A DNA stretch of 64,000 bases from Fennellomyces sp. T-0311 (taxonomy: Eukaryota > Mucoromycota > Mucoromycetes > Mucorales > Lichtheimiaceae): positions 1,054,001-1,118,000 of the forward strand of contig JALLLT010000003.1 in NCBI GenBank assembly GCA_025266875.1. The letters are read 5' to 3'. Below, in pieces: positions 58,890 to 64,000 of the stretch (position 1 is the first letter of the stretch; every line of letters begins with the position of its first letter). Below the pieces are notes generated by a model, which had not been told where the DNA came from, searched no databases, and saw only the letters and a list, made by a program, of their open reading frames with translations. Made by a program: the position numbers and the translations under genes.

Positions 58890-60110
58890 TCACTGAACGG
58901 GATATACGAGTTCGAGAATCTGCTTAGACAAAGAAACAGCCGTCGTGAGAACACATCAAAGCATAATCATCGTGCCTCCGTTAAATGTACCTCCTTGGCT
59001 GTGATGCGCTCCTTGGTAGACCATGTCAACATCTGTCGGATCAGCGCTTGGTCCTCGGGTGCCACCAGCGAGTCACGAAGCGTCGATCCCAGACTGAAAT
59101 GCTTTGCGTTGGGCATTTTGGACACGAGAATGCCCTTGTTCTCCTCGCAATACGTTTCATCGTCACCCCACTCGTCCTCATCGTACTCCGTGTCGCTAAA
59201 AAAGATTAATTTGTTGGCATCTGGATACTGCTCCATTTCCTATATTAGGATGCTTTTTCATTATTATCCTGCCTAAACGTATATCCTGAAATGATCCCGT
59301 TACCTCATCCTTGACCCTGTCCGAGGGTGCTCCCAACGAACGTACAATAGCTCCAATCTGTTCCAGATCGTTTTGGCCCTCAAAAATTGGGTGCCCCAGC
59401 AACAGCTCGCAGAAGATTGTGCCTAGAGACCATATGTCGGTGGACGGCTTATACACTCTGTAGCCAAACAGATGTTCGGGCGCTTTGTAATATCTAACTC
59501 GCATTGATCCCGTCTTCATTAAAATTCACTCGTTGCCTAGTAACAAATAAACACTACCTTGTGCCCACTTCATCCATAGCATTACAGCCGGAATCAGGGT
59601 AGATGGCATCTGAAGAGTAGAGATGCGCGCAGCCAAAGTCAGCCAGTGCCATTTGCTCTTCTTCATCCACCAAGATGTTCAACGGCGACAGATCGCAGTG
59701 GATGATCCCTTGGGAATGTATAAATTCAAGTGCTTGCGCCATCTGGTATACTGCCCTTAAAGCAAACTGGCGATCTTTCTTTTCCACATAATCATGCAGC
59801 GTGTTCTCATAAAACGGGAACGTCAAGTAATGCGCCCCGTTCGTCGATTCAGCACTCATCAAGTATATGACCTACACATTAAAGAAGTCAATTGGTTACT
59901 TCTATTTCTACAGTTGCAATGGGGCGCATCCTGGCTTACATGCTTTTCTCGTGCCATCGTCTCGGTTTCTAAACCCATGGTGCGCAATGCCCATAGTTCG
60001 CGTTGGTAATGGCGCTGTACTAATTGGCCATGGTATTTCTTGTATTTTTTAACAGCAACCAGTCGAGTCTCCAACTGGTGCTTCTCTACTGTTGAGAACA
60101 TTCCCTGCAT
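58890..60110 (-). CDS. Atypical CDK/CAK-like protein kinase (Cak1/Csk1-like)
   Basis: CMGC-type kinase in five exons. From ATG 60110 it reads MQGMFSTVEK. The ATP lysine is in RLVAVKKYKK, and helix C in HYQRELWAL. The catalytic loop is HCDLSPLNIL: the Asp is kept but the usual Arg of HRD is Cys and the Lys two positions after the Asp is Ser. DFG is present (ADFGCAH). The activation end is VGTR-YYKAPE, with KPSTDIWSLGTIFCELL typical of CDKs. An acidic insert (TEYDEDEWGDDETY) sits before the last helices, and it ends KERITAKE-ILELVYPVQ. No glycine-rich loop is encoded before the start and an upstream stop blocks extension. Yeast Cak1 also lacks that loop, which suggests a CDK-activating-kinase role, but this is inference. 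Confidence 0.75.
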
Positions 60111-60282
60111 TCTGGAATGGGTGGCAAAGGAATAAGCAAAGCCTGCAAGCGCATGAATTTTAACTTTTTCTCTCCGAACTTTGTTAATTTTGACAGATCC
60201 AGCGCATTTGAAACGAGCCCTAGTTTGTCGTCAAGACCATTATACACACGACAACCTTTCGGAAACATTTTGCCGCTGCAAT

Positions 60283-60290
60283 TATATAAA
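60283..60290 (+). promoter_or_regulatory. TATA box of the chitin deacetylase gene
   Basis: TATATAAA is 47-54 bp before the ATG at 60337, implying a very short leader. The divergent kinase starts only 226 bp away on the other strand, so the region works as a bidirectional promoter. Confidence 0.6.
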
Positions 60291-60336
60291 AGCAGTAAAG
60301 ACATGCGTTCGTTTACGGAGAGAACGCGCTCAACAA

Positions 60337-61540
60337 ATGAAGCGACCTCTTTTTATAACACTTGCTGTCTGTGCGCTTGGCCTCACTGCCAATGCACAAG
60401 GCGATGCAGAAGATGTCGTGGTTCCCAAGAACGAAACATGGTTGAGAGAAGTCGATCTGACACTGGTACCCAACATCGCTATTCGTCCGGAAGGTTCTGG
60501 TATCTGCGAAGATGCCGAATGCAACGGTCCAGAGAATGACATGTGCTTCGAGACCTGCGGTAACACGCCAACACCAGAAGATATCTACGGATGCCCCCGC
60601 GATCATCATTGGGCACTTACGTTCGATGATGGTCCAAGCCAATACACCGAGCAATTACTTGACCTTTTGGACCATCACCAGATCAAGGCCACATTTTGTG
60701 TAATGGGTGCCCACGTGGAAAAGTACCCTGCTACAGTCAAACGTGCTTATGAAGCAGGTCATCAGATTGCGTCGCACACGTATTCGCACCCACATTTGAT
60801 GAGTCTTACGAATGAAGAAATCATTTATGAAATCAAGGCAACTGAGAAGGCTATCAAGGATGCTATTGGTATTAAACCCAAATATGTCCGCCCACCTTTT
60901 GGTGAAGCCGATGGTCGTGTGAAGGCGCTATTGAAGGCAATGGGTTACAAAGTCTTATTATGGAACGTCGACCCTACGGACTACGACGTTTATATGCGCG
61001 CTGATGCCGGCAAGAAAATTCGTGGTGCTTTCCAGAAGGCTGCTGCAGGAATCGATACAGGGTTGAATCCTCATGAAGACCCTGGATACATAAGCTTGCA
61101 GCATGGTATGGACTCTAATTTATTTTTTCTACTTTCCAATGATATACTGATGCCAAGAGCATTTAGATCTGTACAACCAATCTATTACCCAAGTGCCTCA
61201 CATTATCAGTTATCTGAAGAAGCGAGGCTACCAATTCACCACAGCTGCTGACTGTCTTGGCGACAAGGAACCTCATGATTTGTTAGACCAACCGATCGAA
61301 GCACAAAATGTGAAGAACGGAACGCTTGCTGCTGCTGCCAATTCACCTGTATCAGCATCCTCATCTTCTGGAGCGATGTCCTCTTCGCCATCTTCGTCGT
61401 CATCTGGAGATCACTATACTGCTCATCATGAAAAGCAGCAAATTTCTCATGTATCTTCTGCCACTACTACCACAAACTCATTGACCGGGCTTTTCGTGTC
61501 GGTACTGGCAACTGTCCTTTTTGCCCCGTTCTTTTTATAA
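60337..61540 (+). CDS. Chitin deacetylase, secreted and GPI-anchored
   Basis: Carbohydrate esterase family 4 enzyme that converts cell-wall chitin to chitosan, a major wall polymer in Mucoromycota. Start MKRPLFITLAVCALGL is a signal peptide with cleavage near ANA-QG. Two exons with one intron at about 61109-61167. The NodB domain carries TFDDGPSQYTEQLLDLL (metal and catalytic Asp pair), SHTYSHPHLMSL (two metal His), RPPFGEADGRV and LWNVDPTDYD. Cysteines in ICEDAECNGPENDMC probably form disulfides. After the domain, a Ser/Ala-rich stretch (GAMSSSPSSSSSG) and a hydrophobic end (GLFVSVLATVLFAPFFL) fit GPI-anchor attachment. The start at 60337 is preferred over an in-frame upstream ATG because it puts the signal peptide first. 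Confidence 0.95.
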
Positions 61541-62651
61541 ATACCATCTCCTGTCGTTCTGGTAATACTATTTGCCCTTCATCCCTCTTTATTTCTCTTC
61601 GTTTTAGACTATTCAACTTGTTCTTATGTTATAAAAGAATCCTTTTTTCTTTTCTAGTAGCCTTTTGTGAGAACGCTGACACAGTTCACATGAATGCAGC
61701 CCAAAATAAAAGTTTGATGTGAGCTCGCCTGTACTTTGTAAGGAAATTAACGATAGAGCGTTAGGTTAAAAATACAACACGATGTTCAATCTATTTTGGA
61801 CCATGTGTACATCAGACGCCTGGAGAAGAAATGTTACACAATCGCTGGAATCTGGGAGACCATTTTAGTAGGAGTGCTTAGCGTATTACCTATTTTCTAC
61901 GTTATTCTTATCATAATATATTTCATGAGATAGCTTTAAAAAGGAATACATTAACGATAATATAGGCTCAATGTGTTATGTCAAGCATATGGTTCTTGCA
62001 ATTGTGCATGGAAGGACGAGTAATGTAGAGCGGTTGCACGTAATGGTTATGGCACGAGAGCTGTTGTACGGGATGTAACGTATAGGTCCTTATTTTAGAC
62101 TGTAAAGCTAATGATTTTAGTATAGTTTGTTTAAGGAAAGTATTACTTGTGAAGGGATGATGTTTGAAAACGGTAAAAAAAGATCTACACGAACGTGCGA
62201 GAAAAAGGAAGCAAAGTGATTTTACTCCTGATATAGACAAAAAGTCAGTGGTATTGGTTCACCTCAAGTGGAGAATATTTCCAAATTCTGACCATTAAAA
62301 AAAGATCACCCTTTCCGCACGTCCTCAAAGATCACCCAAAAATGAACTGTCGATCATTACTGACACTCTCTTAAAAATCTCACACAGCTGTAGGGCTCCG
62401 CCAATATTTGTGTATCCGGTGTGTAGTGGTACAAAATACATTATTTCACGGTTATATACGATAGTGTTTAAGACTTGACTCGGTTAGAAAGCACACTATT
62501 ACTAGCGCGAATAAAAAGTACACTGGGATTAAATAATTGCTACACCTGGCTTAGGTGCTTACACGAGCAAAAAAAACGTATACGAAGTGAAGGGAGAGGA
62601 TAGGAAATATAGGTTTGGAAAGGTGGGAGGTACATTGCGAAAAATGAACTA
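61541..62651. other. Convergent 3' region of two cell-surface genes
   Basis: About 1.1 kb of AT-rich DNA between two converging genes. A 90-codon minus-strand frame at 61968-62240 shows no recognisable feature. No terminators can be named; AATAAA-like strings near 61700 are plausible poly(A) signals for the deacetylase. Confidence 0.45.
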
Positions 62652-63664
62652 TTACAAAGACATGCCGCCAATAACAGCGATAGCCAGGGTGGATAAAAGG
62701 ATCATTCCAGGGTGAGCGATTGTCGCTGCACTATCGTCATCGCCAACGGACTGTGCTGAAACGGATTCGTCGGAAGGTTTGGAACCAGATGAAGACTGCG
62801 ATTGAGAACCGGATGAACCAGCAGATGATTGTGCGGAAGAACTCGAGGCATTTGCAGCTGGTACTGATGAAGGTGCTGAAGAAGGTACAGGGCTGGCATT
62901 GCTAGCACTTGGAGCTGGGGCAGCACCAGCAGAAGTTGCGGCAGGTGGGTTAACGACACCACCACTACCAGCAGCTGCTGCATCAGCAGATGCTTGAGCG
63001 GCAGCAATCTTGTCTTGGCCAATAGGACCACTGTAGTCGCCTCCAATGATGTGAGCGCAACCTTTCTCCGAGATACCGCGATTGCAGTTGGATTCAGTAT
63101 TCTATAAAAATGATGATCACGTTACTTTTTCGTGTTGCTTGGGAATAGCAGATGTAATGTGTTTAGAACTTACGCAACAACGGATACAGTACGAATAACT
63201 GGCGGGTTCGACCAAGTTCACATAGTACTTGTATCCAGCGCATTCTGATGGATTAGGAGCCTTGATATCATATTGACTTTATGTCATATCAACCGTTAAT
63301 CATTCGTTTGTTTTACTCGATAAAAAAATTTCACTTACCCTCCCCAATCTGTGAGAAGCAAGTTACCCTTAGTTGGATCGATTTGCCCGGTGACCTGAAC
63401 ATAGTCATCGGTAGCAACGAAGTGAGCTGATTGAATGAATCCATCAGGAATTTTTCCAGCACCGGTGGCAGCAGGAGTATTTCCCATACAGAATGCCTGG
63501 GCATTCCATTCAGTGTCGGAAATAATACGATCGATCGAATCCGATGGTGGGAGAAACGTACAAAAGTTGTTAGCATCGATGACCTGAGCAATCGGACCGG
63601 CTGCTTGAGCTTGGCCCACAAGCATTAAAGTAGCTATCAATGGCCCGAGACTGGAACTCAGCAT
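62652..63664 (-). CDS. Secreted GPI-anchored Ser/Ala-rich cell-wall protein
   Basis: Three exons on the minus strand. The start MLSSSLGPLIATLMLVGQAQA is a signal peptide in two parts (hydrophobic LIATLMLVG, cleavage after AQA). The mature N-terminal domain has conserved-looking cysteines (NNFCTFLPP, AQAFCMGN, ECAGYKYYVN, YCIRCC-NTESNC, RGISEKGC) and the block DYVQVTGQIDPTKGNLLLTD. A long Ser/Ala/Pro-rich stalk follows, then DDDSAATIAHPGMILLSTLA and a hydrophobic end, as in GPI proteins. I know such proteins as common in this fungal group but know no biochemical function. It converges with the chitin deacetylase, another wall-directed product. Confidence 0.85.
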
Positions 63665-64000
63665 TTGGTTTCTCTGGGTATTTAGAGAGGGAAGATGTAT
63701 ATGGTGATACTTTTTTTTTATAAAAAAAAGTTGGCTCCAAGAAAAGGGAGGGCGGGTAAAGAAGAAAAAGGTGAAAGGAGCGGTGAGGAGTTATTGGAAT
63801 AAAATAAAAAGAGCGGCAGAACAAATTCCAATAAGCTTTTTTTTTGGAGAAAACAGGATAAACCCCATTTGCAGACATTTTATACTATTTCAGAGAATTA
63901 CTTTCTGAGTTGCAAGGTACAGACGTTACACTGAATTAACTTTTTCCGTCCGAAATACCCTGCTTGTATTGTTCCTCTTGCTTTTTTGCAAAACCACGTC
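63665..64000. other. Upstream region of the GPI-anchored protein gene
   Basis: T/A-rich promoter DNA with several homopolymer A/T runs; no further gene begins before the window ends. Confidence 0.4.

Noticed and set aside
58691..58954. Longer N-terminus of the Sch9-like kinase from 58954
   Set aside because: It would run into the 3' end of the neighbouring kinase gene; MADFADL at 58690 is the natural start.

Overview
This window is nuclear DNA from a filamentous fungus, most likely an early-diverging one (Mucoromycota, Mucorales-like). Genes are split by many short introns (about 50-75 nt) with GT...AG ends and CTNAC-type branch sites. Spacers are AT-rich, coding regions are GC-richer, and the housekeeping set is fungal (Mdm10, Ubc6, Lcb2, a GPI-anchored chitin deacetylase). 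The species assignment is inference; no marker gene here fixes it.

Layout. 1-6.2 kb is a minus-strand tandem array of three monocarboxylate-type MFS transporters: one leaving the left edge, one decayed, one intact. 7.3-14.4 kb holds housekeeping genes on the minus strand: LCB2, UBC6 and SF3B1. 14.7-18.7 kb has a HET-domain gene with a decayed sister copy. 19.8-25.2 kb carries an anion/cation-symporter MFS gene (+), eRF1 (-) and MDM10 (-). 26.6-29.9 kb is a CLC chloride channel/exchanger. 30-33.5 kb is an empty AT-rich spacer. 33.6-37.9 kb encodes a very large Fanzor/TnpB-like protein, followed at 38.3-38.9 kb by two inverted, retroposon-like copies, each bounded by its own 13-14 bp direct repeats. 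39.7-40.6 kb is an NmrA-like oxidoreductase. 44.3-49.6 kb is a full-length ABCC/MRP transporter. 50.4-56.5 kb has RPS7, a universal-stress-domain protein with a decayed duplicate of its 3' half, and a putatively myristoylated methyltransferase. 56.7-60.1 kb has two kinases in tandem: a Sch9-like C2+AGC kinase and an atypical CDK/CAK-like kinase. The latter is divergent from a chitin deacetylase (60.3-61.5 kb). A GPI-anchored secreted protein closes the window.

Most exciting points. (1) The Fanzor-like gene keeps RuvC-I (GIDPG), the rearranged glutamate motif, a CxxC...C....C zinc ribbon and RuvC-III (NRD), so it may be an intact eukaryotic RNA-guided nuclease with an unusually long N-terminal part. 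(2) Two paralogous MFS genes share a predicted exon of only two nucleotides (GG) at the same place. Without it the reading frame breaks; with it the intact gene is exactly 450 codons. (3) A pair of retroposon-like insertions with a conserved 3' hairpin and clean target-site duplications lies beside the Fanzor gene. (4) Tandem duplication followed by decay recurs (MFS, HET, USP, possibly NmrA).

All splice junctions were inferred by eye from frame, homology and GT/AG signals. No transcript data or database search was used.
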